Of a stretch of 46,015 nt of DNA, positions 24,229 to 31,030 are shown one piece after another. Source of the DNA: Sphingobium naphthae (lineage in GTDB: Bacteria; Pseudomonadota; Alphaproteobacteria; Sphingomonadales; Sphingomonadaceae). Every line of letters starts with the position of its first letter. The stretch's first letter is position 1. Position numbers and translations under genes: made by a program. The notes beneath the pieces were generated by a model. It had not been told where the DNA came from. It was given only the letters and a program-made list of their open reading frames with translations, and searched no databases. The stretch lies in NCBI RefSeq assembly GCF_020782235.1, contig NZ_JAJGNO010000017.1, positions 1 through 46,015 of the forward strand. The letters are read 5' to 3'.

Positions 24229-24675
24229 TCATGCCGCCTCGGTCTGGTAGAGCTGCGCCTCACGGTTGATAAGGATATCGGCCAGGAACCAGTAGGCCTC
24301 GCCCCAGGCGTTCAGAACCTCATCGGTTGCCGCCTCGCCCAATATGTCGCGGATCGCCGGCAACAGCGCATTGGCGACCGCAGGATAATGTTCGGGCTTG
24401 ATATGGGTCTCGACATGGCGCGCGGCGATGCGTTCGATCGCGGGTTTCAGCACGTCGAGCTTGTCGACGTTCTGCGCGAAGGCGAGGATCGCGGCCGCTA
24501 GCCGCTTAGGCTGCGCGCCGGATTCGTGCGCGGCCATGTCAAACAGCGCCTTGATCTCCGGATCGACGAACAGGCGCTGATACATGCGCGTGGTAATCTC
24601 CACGCCGTGCTGCTGGAGCGCAGGCGCCGTAGCTTTCACCAAAGCCATTGTTTCGGGGGAGAGCGGTTTGGACAT
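24229..24675 (-). CDS. Single-domain globin (flavohemoglobin-type), 148 aa
   Basis: Heme-binding globin resembling the N-terminal domain of Hmp and Vitreoscilla hemoglobin, without the reductase part. Family marks are MYQRLFVDPEIKALFDMA (helices B-C with the conserved Phe), the His in ARHVETHIKPEHYPAV for the proximal histidine region, and the WGEAYWFLADILI helix H. The length is normal for single-domain members. Roles in NO detoxification or oxygen sensing are known for the family. Here it neighbours a sensor kinase, so a signalling link is conceivable. Confidence 0.9.
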   Translation of the reverse strand: MSKPLSPETMALVKATAPALQQHGVEITTRMYQRLFVDPEIKALFDMAAHESGAQPKRLAAAILAFAQNVDKLDVLKPAIERIAARHVETHIKPEHYPAVANALLPAIRDILGEAATDEVLNAWGEAYWFLADILINREAQLYQTEAA

Positions 24676-24821
24676 ACAGACGTGCTCCGGATTTCAGACC
24701 CTGATAAAAGAGACGATCAAAGTGGCGAGAGGGACCCGATCCAGCAAGGAGCGTGGGCCGGAGAGACAGGCATGCGCGATGAACCAAGGCTTAGCGGCGG
24801 GGTATCCTGTATCCGGATCGA

Positions 24822-25424
24822 TCATAGCTCGACCGCAGCCAGAGGAGCGAGCAAGGTCCACACGACGCCCGAGGCGGGAAACTCCATCTCGGCACGGCCG
24901 CGCAAGCTGCGGCTCACGGCCGTGCATATCAGCCGCGACCCAAAGCCCCGCCGCTCGGGCCTGACGACTGGCGGGCCACCCCGTTCGGCCCATTGCATCC
25001 AAAGCTCGGCTTCGGTGCCCGAATCCAGCACCTTCCATGTCAGCTCGATCGTGCCCGCCTCATTGGACAGGGCCCCATATTTGATCGCGTTCGTCGCCAG
25101 CTCGTGAAAGGCGAGGGTCAACGTCATCGCCGCCCTGGGGCCGATCGTGACCGTGGGGCCGTCGAGGCGAAGCCGCTCCGCGTAGAGGGTGAAGTGGCCC
25201 AGCGCATTTTCCGCCAGCGCGGGCAGGGGCGCCGCCTGCCAGTTGTGGGATAGAAGCTGCTCGGTCGCGTTGCCCAGCGCCTCCAATCGCTCGTCAATGG
25301 TCGATCGGGCGTCTTCGATCGAATCGGCCGCCTGCAAGCTCTGGCTGACAAGGGAACGAACGACAGTGAGAATGTTCCTGAACCGATGCTCAAGCTCACG
25401 AATCCGGGTTTCAGTATCGACCAT
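24822..25424 (-). CDS. HWE/HisKA2-type histidine kinase without sensor domain, 200 aa
   Basis: The H-box is ELEHRFRNILTVVRSL with phospho-acceptor His13. The N-box is AFHELATNAIKYGALS, followed by a WMQWAERGGP stretch containing the WxE-type signature of HWE kinases, and GFGSRLI as the G-box. There is no input domain or membrane segment ahead of the H-box, so sensing must come from a partner or the kinase acts as a phosphotransfer hub. It is divergent from the receiver gene at 25566. HWE kinases commonly feed the PhyR-EcfG general stress response. Confidence 0.87.
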   Translation of the reverse strand: MVDTETRIRELEHRFRNILTVVRSLVSQSLQAADSIEDARSTIDERLEALGNATEQLLSHNWQAAPLPALAENALGHFTLYAERLRLDGPTVTIGPRAAMTLTLAFHELATNAIKYGALSNEAGTIELTWKVLDSGTEAELWMQWAERGGPPVVRPERRGFGSRLICTAVSRSLRGRAEMEFPASGVVWTLLAPLAAVEL

Positions 25425-25474
25425 AACTCTACGTGCCCCCTACCCGGCTACTTAGAGCAATCGGGAGCCCAGGA

Positions 25475-25493
25475 CGAACATTTTGCACGTTCG
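25475..25493. promoter_or_regulatory. Inverted repeat CGAAC-N9-GTTCG between kinase and receiver genes
   Basis: CGAAC (25475-25479) and GTTCG (25489-25493) are inverted repeats in the divergent gap. This may be an operator. No -35/-10 assignment is secure. Confidence 0.35.
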
Positions 25494-25565
25494 CGTGGAG
25501 CACAGAGCCAGACGGCGCGTTGCTGCGCTGATCGGTGGAACGGCTGCGTAAATGCTTGGTGCGGC

Positions 25566-25934
25566 ATGACTAAACAAGACGGGATCAGCGGCCTTCGCGT
25601 GCTGGTTGTCGAAGATGATTATTGGGTCGCGGCTACGCTGGTTGAGATAATATCTGAAGCCGGCGCGGAAATCGTCGGCCCTGTCGATTGCGTGCGGGAT
25701 GCCCTCGCGGCGCTGGACTCGTCGCCTCATGTCGCCAGCCTCGATGTGCAACTTGGCTCCGAAACCTCGTTCCCGATCGCGGACGAACTGGACCGTCGCG
25801 GCGTGCCCTTCATCTTCGCCACGGGTGCGGCCAGCATGATCCCGGCTGCCCACGCCTCACGCCCGACCTTCCACAAGCCCGCTTCGCGCGAGCTGCTGAT
25901 CGGGGCGCTTTCTGGCGCGCTCAACCCTGCCTAA
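25566..25934 (+). CDS. Single-domain response regulator, 122 aa
   Basis: The start MTKQDGISGL places the receiver fold at once: VLVVEDDYW (acidic pocket), LDVQLG with the phospho-acceptor Asp, FATGAA (Thr/Ala switch) and FHKPAS (conserved Lys). There is no output domain. Such lone receivers often pair with HWE kinases as phosphate sinks or shuttles, and the divergent kinase next door is the obvious partner. Confidence 0.88.
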   Translation: MTKQDGISGLRVLVVEDDYWVAATLVEIISEAGAEIVGPVDCVRDALAALDSSPHVASLDVQLGSETSFPIADELDRRGVPFIFATGAASMIPAAHASRPTFHKPASRELLIGALSGALNPA

Positions 25935-25944
25935 CAGGGCTGCT

Positions 25945-26151
25945 TCACTGACGCGATGCAAGAGGCTCAAAAGGAAACGCCCCCTCGTCGTCCAGCAGCT
26001 CGCCGGGTTGCATCGGGCCGGCTCCGGTCGCGGCGTCGATCGCGGCTTGCAAATGGACGGCGGTGGCCGTCGCGCCTCGGCCGCTCCGATCCAGTTGGGC
26101 CAATGCCATCCTCATAAGCGAGAGGGCTGTGTCGTCATTCGTCATAGACAT
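25945..26151 (-). CDS. Small hypothetical protein, 68 aa
   Basis: Start at ATG 26151 or 26145; the latter forms ATGA with the upstream stop. It encodes a mostly helical acidic peptide (LSLMRMALAQLDRSGRGATA), with no motif or signal. It is coupled to the diguanylate cyclase gene and may be co-expressed with it. Confidence 0.6.
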   Translation of the reverse strand: MSMTNDDTALSLMRMALAQLDRSGRGATATAVHLQAAIDAATGAGPMQPGELLDDEGAFPFEPLASRQ

Positions 26152-27065
26152 GCCTCGATGGGAACCCGGAGCCTTGACGGAACAGGGGTGTCCGGGGCTC
26201 GATCTGTCGCCGCGCGACCGATCTCCACGGCGTTCTTCCCAGCGCGCTTGACCGCGTACATGAGCTGATCGACCGCGTGCATCAACGAGGGTTCGTCACG
26301 CGGGGTCTCGGGCTGAATCAGCAGCGCGCCCATGCTGCACGTCACCGGATGAGGCGTGCCGGCCAGAACCGATGACAGGCGCTTGTGAAGCGAGCGAGCG
26401 AAATACACCGCTTCCTCGGCCGAATGGACGGGAAGCAGAAAGGCGAACTCGTCGCCGCCGATTCGGCCGAAATCATCCTCACGCCGGATGATCCCCCGCG
26501 CGCCCTGTGCGAAGGTGCGCAGCACCTCGTCGCCCGCAACATGGCCGTGGCGGTTATTGAGGCCCTTGAAGTCGTCGAGATCAAGGATCGCGAGCAGGAA
26601 GGATTGTCGGGCAGGCACCGCTAGATCGAGACGATGGATCACGCGCTCGCGGAACGTCTCCTTGTTGAGCGCATCGGTCATGCGGTCGCGTGCCGCCAGG
26701 TGGTGCTCTCGGTCGAAGGACCGGCGGAAGCTGAGAACAATGGCGGCGACGAAAACATAGGTGACGGCGCGCACGGCCATCCTTGCCCCGAGCAGGGCGG
26801 GGGAGAGCCCTGGAAGTTCGGCGAGATGCGGCACGACGGCGAGGACCGCCGCAACGATCGCCACCAGATAGCCAGCACGGCTTCCCAACGCCCAGCAGGC
26901 GGCGCAGACGATCGGGATATAGAGCGGCGCGAGACCCATCCGGGAAAAATGTGCGTCCGCCAGCGCCAGCGCCGTGACGCTGAGGAGGATCGCGAACCAG
27001 GCGCGCTCACGCGGCAGGGAATGAAGGCGATCGGCGAGGCGGCCGACAGGCAGATGACTATTCAC
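26142..27065 (-). CDS. Membrane diguanylate cyclase (GGDEF), 307 aa
   Basis: Four or five hydrophobic segments fill residues 20-115 (MASE-like sensor region), followed by a GGDEF domain with FGRIGGDEFAFLLP as the active-site loop and LDLDDFKGLNNRHGH as the nucleotide-binding region. It should make cyclic di-GMP at the inner membrane. No EAL domain is present. Just upstream is the structured intergenic segment 27122-27286. Confidence 0.92.
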   Translation of the reverse strand: MNSHLPVGRLADRLHSLPRERAWFAILLSVTALALADAHFSRMGLAPLYIPIVCAACWALGSRAGYLVAIVAAVLAVVPHLAELPGLSPALLGARMAVRAVTYVFVAAIVLSFRRSFDREHHLAARDRMTDALNKETFRERVIHRLDLAVPARQSFLLAILDLDDFKGLNNRHGHVAGDEVLRTFAQGARGIIRREDDFGRIGGDEFAFLLPVHSAEEAVYFARSLHKRLSSVLAGTPHPVTCSMGALLIQPETPRDEPSLMHAVDQLMYAVKRAGKNAVEIGRAATDRAPDTPVPSRLRVPIEACL

Positions 27066-27115
27066 GCATGTCCTACTCGGTCAAAAGGTTCTCCAAGCTC
27101 ATTCCCGCCCCAAGT

Positions 27116-27120
27116 GTTCC
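27116..27120 (-). promoter_or_regulatory. GGAAC motif, possible stress-sigma -35
   Basis: On the minus strand GGAAC is followed 17 bases later by GCTT. The EcfG consensus is GGAAC-N17-CGTT, so only the -35 half is good. It stands about 50 bp ahead of the GGDEF gene. Weak. Confidence 0.25.
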
Positions 27121-27121
27121 T

Positions 27122-27286
27122 GTTCAGCCGGCGGCACGCCCCATTTCGGAGACGTGCCGGCCACTGAACCGGGTGTTGGAAACCTGAAACACGTCAGGCG
27201 CGGACGCCTTTGGCCGGGTGGCTTGGACATGCGCGCCCGCCACCCGGTCGATGAAGCTCGACCGGCTCGTGTTTCAGGAGGTTTCC
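27122..27286. ncRNA. Structured intergenic segment, candidate RNA element
   Basis: Two large stems lie in the 306-bp gap between sigma factor and GGDEF genes. One folds 27122-27169 (GTTCAG/CTGAAC at the base, GGCACG/CGTGCC near the loop). The other folds 27178-27193 with 27268-27286 (11 pairs plus a bulged 5) and encloses further stems: AGGCG/CGCCT, GCCGGGTGGC/GCCACCCGG and CCGGTCGA/TCGACCGG. The last two share bases, so they are mutually exclusive, as in a switch. No known Rfam family is recognised. It could be an sRNA, a leader or a terminator complex. Confidence 0.5.
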
Positions 27287-27371
27287 ACGCCTCCACCCGC
27301 GTCTCCGCAGGTGCGCGCACGCTACCGGCAAACCGTTAAGAAAAGCAACAAGCCGACAGGCACACCGGGGA

Positions 27372-28004
27372 TCAGCCGATCTTGACGCCCCGCCAGTCCC
27401 GCCTTTTCCGCAGGTGGATGGGCCGCTTGGCCGCTGACGGGAGCGTATCGCGGCCGGTCCTGTCGGCCAGCAGCGGCGTCGATCGCTCCTCGATGAGGGC
27501 GCGCAGCCGAGTCCGCCCGCGTGCGATGCGGCTCTTGAATGTGCCTGGGGCAATGCCGAGCTGCGCCGCGCCATCCTCGATGGACACGCCTTGGCTCGCC
27601 AGCAGCACCGCCTCGCGTTGGTGGATCGGGAGTTCGCTGAGCGCCCAATCCGTATCCCGCAGCCAGACGGCGAGGCTCTGGGTCTCGTCCACCCGTAGCA
27701 TGCGGTCGCGCGCCTCTTCGGGCAGGTCGGCATGAAAGCGGGCGCGGCGGCGACCGGTGAGAAAGCTGTTCTTCATCACGGTCCGCGCCCAGGCGGCGAG
27801 GCTTGTTCCCGCCGCGAAGCTGGCGCGCGCGGTCCAGCACCTGAGCATGGTGTCCTGCAGAAGGTCGTCGGCATCGGCACCCCCTCCAGTCAGTCGCCGC
27901 GCATAGGCGCTTAGCGCCGCCGCCTGCTCGATCAGCGCTGCTCCGAACGCATCATCGGGCATGGCGATCGGCAAGGGAACACGGGCAGGCACATCGGGCG
28001 GCAT
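27372..28004 (-). CDS. ECF sigma factor, EcfG-like, 210 aa
   Basis: Region 2 is visible as LSAYARRLTGGGADADDLLQ and then the WTARASFAAGTSLAAWARTV helix. Region 4 is LPIHQREAVLLASQGVSIED with the HTH GIAPGTFKSRIARGRTRL. The start MPPDVPARV has GGAG 7 nt upstream. A shorter MPDDAFGA start is possible. The pattern of regions 2 and 4 is like alphaproteobacterial EcfG (general stress) sigma factors. A basic C-terminal tail is extra. No NepR or PhyR gene is seen beside it. Confidence 0.85.
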   Translation of the reverse strand: MPPDVPARVPLPIAMPDDAFGAALIEQAAALSAYARRLTGGGADADDLLQDTMLRCWTARASFAAGTSLAAWARTVMKNSFLTGRRRARFHADLPEEARDRMLRVDETQSLAVWLRDTDWALSELPIHQREAVLLASQGVSIEDGAAQLGIAPGTFKSRIARGRTRLRALIEERSTPLLADRTGRDTLPSAAKRPIHLRKRRDWRGVKIG

Positions 28005-28164
28005 CTCATTCTCCGGGCAGGGCTCTCCTGCCCTCAAGCGATATAGGGGGTGCGAGCCGCCGATGTTGCCGGCCAGACCGCTTCAAGGCCCGCTTCGTCC
28101 CGTATCGGTCGATCGGGGCTGCGCGCGTGCTATGGGGCTTCCATATCGCAATCGGAGAGAGACG

Positions 28165-28458
28165 ATGGAGCGCCTGTTTCCGCGCGCCTTGATAGCGTGC
28201 ATTCGTGAGGCTCGGCCGCCGACGTCGCAGGAGCTTGCATCGATGGCCGAGAAGATCTGGCGCGAGGCTTTTCCAGAGCGTCCATTTCGACGCGAGCGCG
28301 CCATGACCATCGCCGCCGTAGCGCTCACAGGCGAACGCCAGACGTGCAAGGGACCGCCGACATCCTGTCCCGCTGAACCATTTCCGGCTAGAATGCGGAG
28401 CGCTACGGTCGGTCGATGGTCGCCAGGGCTGTCGTCCAGGAGAGGATGCGCCGCTTGA
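28165..28458 (+). CDS. Small hypothetical protein, 97 aa
   Basis: ATG 28165 is preceded by GGAGAGAG. The first 60 residues look like a folded helical unit (RALIACIREARPPTSQELAS, MAEKIWREAFPERPF), while the last third is Pro/Ser/Arg-rich and may be out-of-frame-like sequence. It is divergent from the sigma factor gene. No family recognised. Confidence 0.45.
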   Translation: MERLFPRALIACIREARPPTSQELASMAEKIWREAFPERPFRRERAMTIAAVALTGERQTCKGPPTSCPAEPFPARMRSATVGRWSPGLSSRRGCAA

Positions 28459-28522
28459 GCCGGCAACATGCTGGCCGTAGCACCGGCCGGTTTCTTCAAG
28501 CAGCCGGCTTGACGGTGGCGGC

Positions 28523-28807
28523 TCAAACCTCGGTAGGCACCGGCTCGTAAGGTACCCCGATCCGGGTTTCGGCCGTGCCGCGCCGCCGCAGGGTCGCGGC
28601 AATGTGGCGGTCGGCCGCCGCGCGATCGGCGAAGGCGTGCCGCTGGGCTTGGCCGTGTGCGCCGATCCGGCCCCAGCGGGTTTCTACAACGATCATGCCG
28701 AAAAGATCGAGGCTTGCGGTGATGCTGTAACGCCGGCGGATGTTGCGCGCCGGGTCGATCGCCACCAGTTCGATCGGCTCGGGCAGGGACAGGTTCGCGC
28801 CATTCAT
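28523..28807 (-). CDS. WGR-domain protein, 94 aa
   Basis: The start MNGANLSLPEP leads straight into a WGR domain: an RRYSITASLDLFGMIVVETR strand pair, then the signature RWGRIGAHGQ, then AFADRAAADRHIAATLRRR. WGR modules bind nucleic acid in PARPs and occur alone on alphaproteobacterial plasmids, with unknown function. It is complete at this size. Confidence 0.85.
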   Translation of the reverse strand: MNGANLSLPEPIELVAIDPARNIRRRYSITASLDLFGMIVVETRWGRIGAHGQAQRHAFADRAAADRHIAATLRRRGTAETRIGVPYEPVPTEV

Positions 28808-28848
28808 GGCGCGGAGCCTACGAAATAAGCCTCTCCAAGTCAGGCGAC

Positions 28849-28884
28849 TTTCCTGAATCAATGGCAAGCCGGTGATTCAGGAAA
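28849..28884. promoter_or_regulatory. 12-bp perfect inverted repeat upstream of WGR gene
   Basis: TTTCCTGAATCA (28849-28860) pairs perfectly with TGATTCAGGAAA (28873-28884) around 12 bases. It lies between the TIMP-like gene (upstream on the minus strand) and the WGR gene, so it may be an operator or a weak terminator. Confidence 0.5.
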
Positions 28885-28903
28885 TCGATGGTTCCTCGAA
28901 GCG

Positions 28904-29437
28904 TTACCGCGTCTGCGGGCTTGCGCGATGCTTCTGGCGCTGTTCGAGCCAGGGGGTGAACGCCGACTGGGTGCAAACGTCCAAGGGTTCATAGGTGCCC
29001 GGCGCAACACGCCGAAACAGCATGGGGCCGGTCCGAACGGCGCTTCGGCTGAGAGAAACCTGGCAGCTATTCCCGGTCATCCCGCACCGGCCACCTATGT
29101 TCATCACCGGACTGGTGCGGATGCTGATTGGTCCCGAGACGCGGCCCTTCGTAGCGCTGATAACGCGCGCGGGGCGGCTCTGCTCGATCTTCTGCCCAGG
29201 CCTGAACCATAGTCGCGCTCGTCCGTCCGACCCGCACCAGAAACTGCGCGCCGCTGCCACCGGCGCGCGCCCTATCTCCAACTCACCAACAAGGTCGGCT
29301 TTCGCGAACGCCGCGCGCGCCGCTGCCTCGATATTGTCGGGCAGGATGCATGAGCACGCCAGGGCGGGCGTGGACGCGCTAAATGCCGCACCAGCGAGGG
29401 CGGCGGCGGTCGTCCGCGATGATGACAGCATCGTCAT
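28904..29437 (-). CDS. Secreted TIMP/netrin-like protein, 177 aa
   Basis: The signal peptide is cut at PALA, leaving a mature N-terminus Cys-Ser-Cys, followed by AAFAKADLVGELEIG. A free N-terminal Cys-X-Cys followed by 'F-x-x-A-D-L-V' is the pattern of TIMP-like/NTR domains. More cysteines (FWCGS, RCGMTGNSCQ, DVCTQ) could form disulfides. TIMPs inhibit metalloproteases; bacterial relatives are uncharacterised. The assignment rests on the N-terminal pattern only. Confidence 0.6.
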   Translation of the reverse strand: MTMLSSSRTTAAALAGAAFSASTPALACSCILPDNIEAAARAAFAKADLVGELEIGRAPVAAARSFWCGSDGRARLWFRPGQKIEQSRPARVISATKGRVSGPISIRTSPVMNIGGRCGMTGNSCQVSLSRSAVRTGPMLFRRVAPGTYEPLDVCTQSAFTPWLEQRQKHRASPQTR

Positions 29438-29492
29438 CCCAAGAGACTATGGCCGCACGGCTGAACGAAACATGGCCTGCGCGCCTATACAG

Positions 29493-30011
29493 TCATTGGA
29501 TCATTACCCGAGGATCATGAGCGATCAGGGTCTGGGCTGTCTCACCAAACTGCCGCCGATCAACCCCGCTCAAGGTCACGCGATTGCGTGGAATGTCGAT
29601 CGTCAGAATGTTGAAGCGCCACTTCCGGCTCGACAACAATTCCGCAACCGCCTGCTCCGTGGCCTGTAATTCCCTCAAGGAGTAGCGGACCTGTCGAGCG
29701 ACATAGCGCGGGTCGCCGGACAGGCGGCGCAGGCGGGCCTCAGCGTTGTCAGTGAACTGCACGATCACCGCGCCGCCGTCGACGAAGCTTCCAGCATAGG
29801 AAGGGTCGCCCGCTGCAAGCCCGTTGATCGCCGAAACAAGAATTGCGAGCGGTGTCGATTGCGCCGATTGGGCCTCAGGCGTGGGCGGCGCGGGAAGCGC
29901 CGAACCGGGTTGGGGTGTTGAACAGCCCAACAATAGCTCGCACGCCGCCGTGCAGACGATCACTCGCAGTAGCAGCGATGTTCGCAAGCTGGTCCGCATA
30001 TGGCCGTTCAT
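29493..30011 (-). CDS. Lipoprotein, about 172 aa, unknown function
   Basis: The signal peptide ends in Leu-Leu-Leu-Gly-Cys, then a Pro/Ala-rich linker and a folded domain without cysteines, ending HDPRVMIQ. The start is MNGHMRTS or the internal MRTS (29999). It is divergent from the lipoprotein at 30055 with only about 43 bp between starts, so they share a promoter region. No domain recognised. Confidence 0.65.
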   Translation of the reverse strand: MNGHMRTSLRTSLLLRVIVCTAACELLLGCSTPQPGSALPAPPTPEAQSAQSTPLAILVSAINGLAAGDPSYAGSFVDGGAVIVQFTDNAEARLRRLSGDPRYVARQVRYSLRELQATEQAVAELLSSRKWRFNILTIDIPRNRVTLSGVDRRQFGETAQTLIAHDPRVMIQ

Positions 30012-30054
30012 CCCAATGCAAGGATATCCGGAAGAGACTAAATTCATTGTGAGG

Positions 30055-30963
30055 ATGATTCTATCCCTATTTGCCCTTTGCATGGCATGTTCGCCCGCAG
30101 TTGAGCATGGGGACGAGGGTGGCCCGCAATCAACAAGCACCTTCAGAACCCAGACGAAAGCGCCCTCCCCTAACTATCGTATACTACTCAATCAGCCGGC
30201 AGCGGGCGGACACGGGGCGTTGCGACAGGAAGCGACGTCGCCTCTCCCGCGCGATGCCAAGGCCATCGGCGATGCCTGGATCGCCCGTCTCAAAAAGCGG
30301 GGAGCGTTACTCGGCTACGGCCTCGCGGGAAAGGGTTCCGCCGGCCCGGTCGAGATGATCGACACGGGGTTGACCCAGCAGGAATTCGACAATTGGGCAA
30401 AGGAGAACGGTTGGCGCGTGCCTGGCCACATCAGCTGGAGCTTTGTACCTAAGATGAGCATTCCTCCGGTGAGTGAGGCCGCGAAAGGCGCGATCCGCGT
30501 CTGGCCCGCTTCCAAGGCGCGGACGGGCCTTCAACATCAGGCACTTTACCACGGCCGGGTCGAACTACGTGACGGCTGCTTTTTCGTCGGCCTCTCGGGC
30601 CAGCCTGTCGACAAGTTGGCATGGTTCCACTCGGAAATGGGGCTCGACATTGACCAGTCCGGCTACTTCATTCTGCGCGAAAGGGTCGGCGGAAAAACGC
30701 TCGCCCGCTTGGGCGAGGATATGAACTGGGGCGGCCCCGCGACTGCGGACATCGACAAGGAAACCGCACAAGCCTTGCAAGATGCATGCGGACCCGGCGA
30801 GCTATATGTCGTCGGTTCGCCCGAAGCGAGCGAGCGCTTCTTGACCCAGTATCCGCATCTCCGCGAGCCATCGGTTCCCCCGCCGGCACCCCCGAACAAG
30901 ATTGAGATCGGCCGGTGCTGGACAGCTCCCGCGAAGCCACCTCATCGCGAGCAACTCGCTTAG
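30055..30963 (+). CDS. Lipoprotein, 302 aa, unknown function
   Basis: ATG 30055 follows GAGG and gives a short signal peptide with lipobox Leu-Cys-Met-Ala-Cys. The mature protein has two disulfide-capable cysteines (DGCFFVG, DACGPGEL) and a Trp-rich middle (WAKENGWRVPGHISWSFVP). The tail is Pro-rich. It converges on the serpin gene. Not recognised. Confidence 0.65.
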   Translation: MILSLFALCMACSPAVEHGDEGGPQSTSTFRTQTKAPSPNYRILLNQPAAGGHGALRQEATSPLPRDAKAIGDAWIARLKKRGALLGYGLAGKGSAGPVEMIDTGLTQQEFDNWAKENGWRVPGHISWSFVPKMSIPPVSEAAKGAIRVWPASKARTGLQHQALYHGRVELRDGCFFVGLSGQPVDKLAWFHSEMGLDIDQSGYFILRERVGGKTLARLGEDMNWGGPATADIDKETAQALQDACGPGELYVVGSPEASERFLTQYPHLREPSVPPPAPPNKIEIGRCWTAPAKPPHREQLA

Positions 30964-30967
30964 ACCG

Positions 30968-30981
30968 AACCCAATCGGGTT
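30968..30981. terminator. Small hairpin between convergent genes
   Basis: AACCC-AATC-GGGTT lies just after the 302-aa lipoprotein stop and before the serpin stop. Short and without a T-run. Confidence 0.3.
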
Positions 30982-31030
30982 GTCGAAGGGCTGATCTGGC
31001 GGTTGCCCCTCGCCACGCACTTCATGCTAC

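Noticed and set aside
25545..25570. EcfG-type promoter ahead of the receiver gene
   Set aside because: GGAAC is present, but no CGTT-like -10 follows at 16-18 bp.
28006..28602. Minus-strand frames opposite 28165-28458
   Set aside because: No good ribosome-binding site and odd composition. The plus-strand 97-aa frame has a clear GGAGAGAG.
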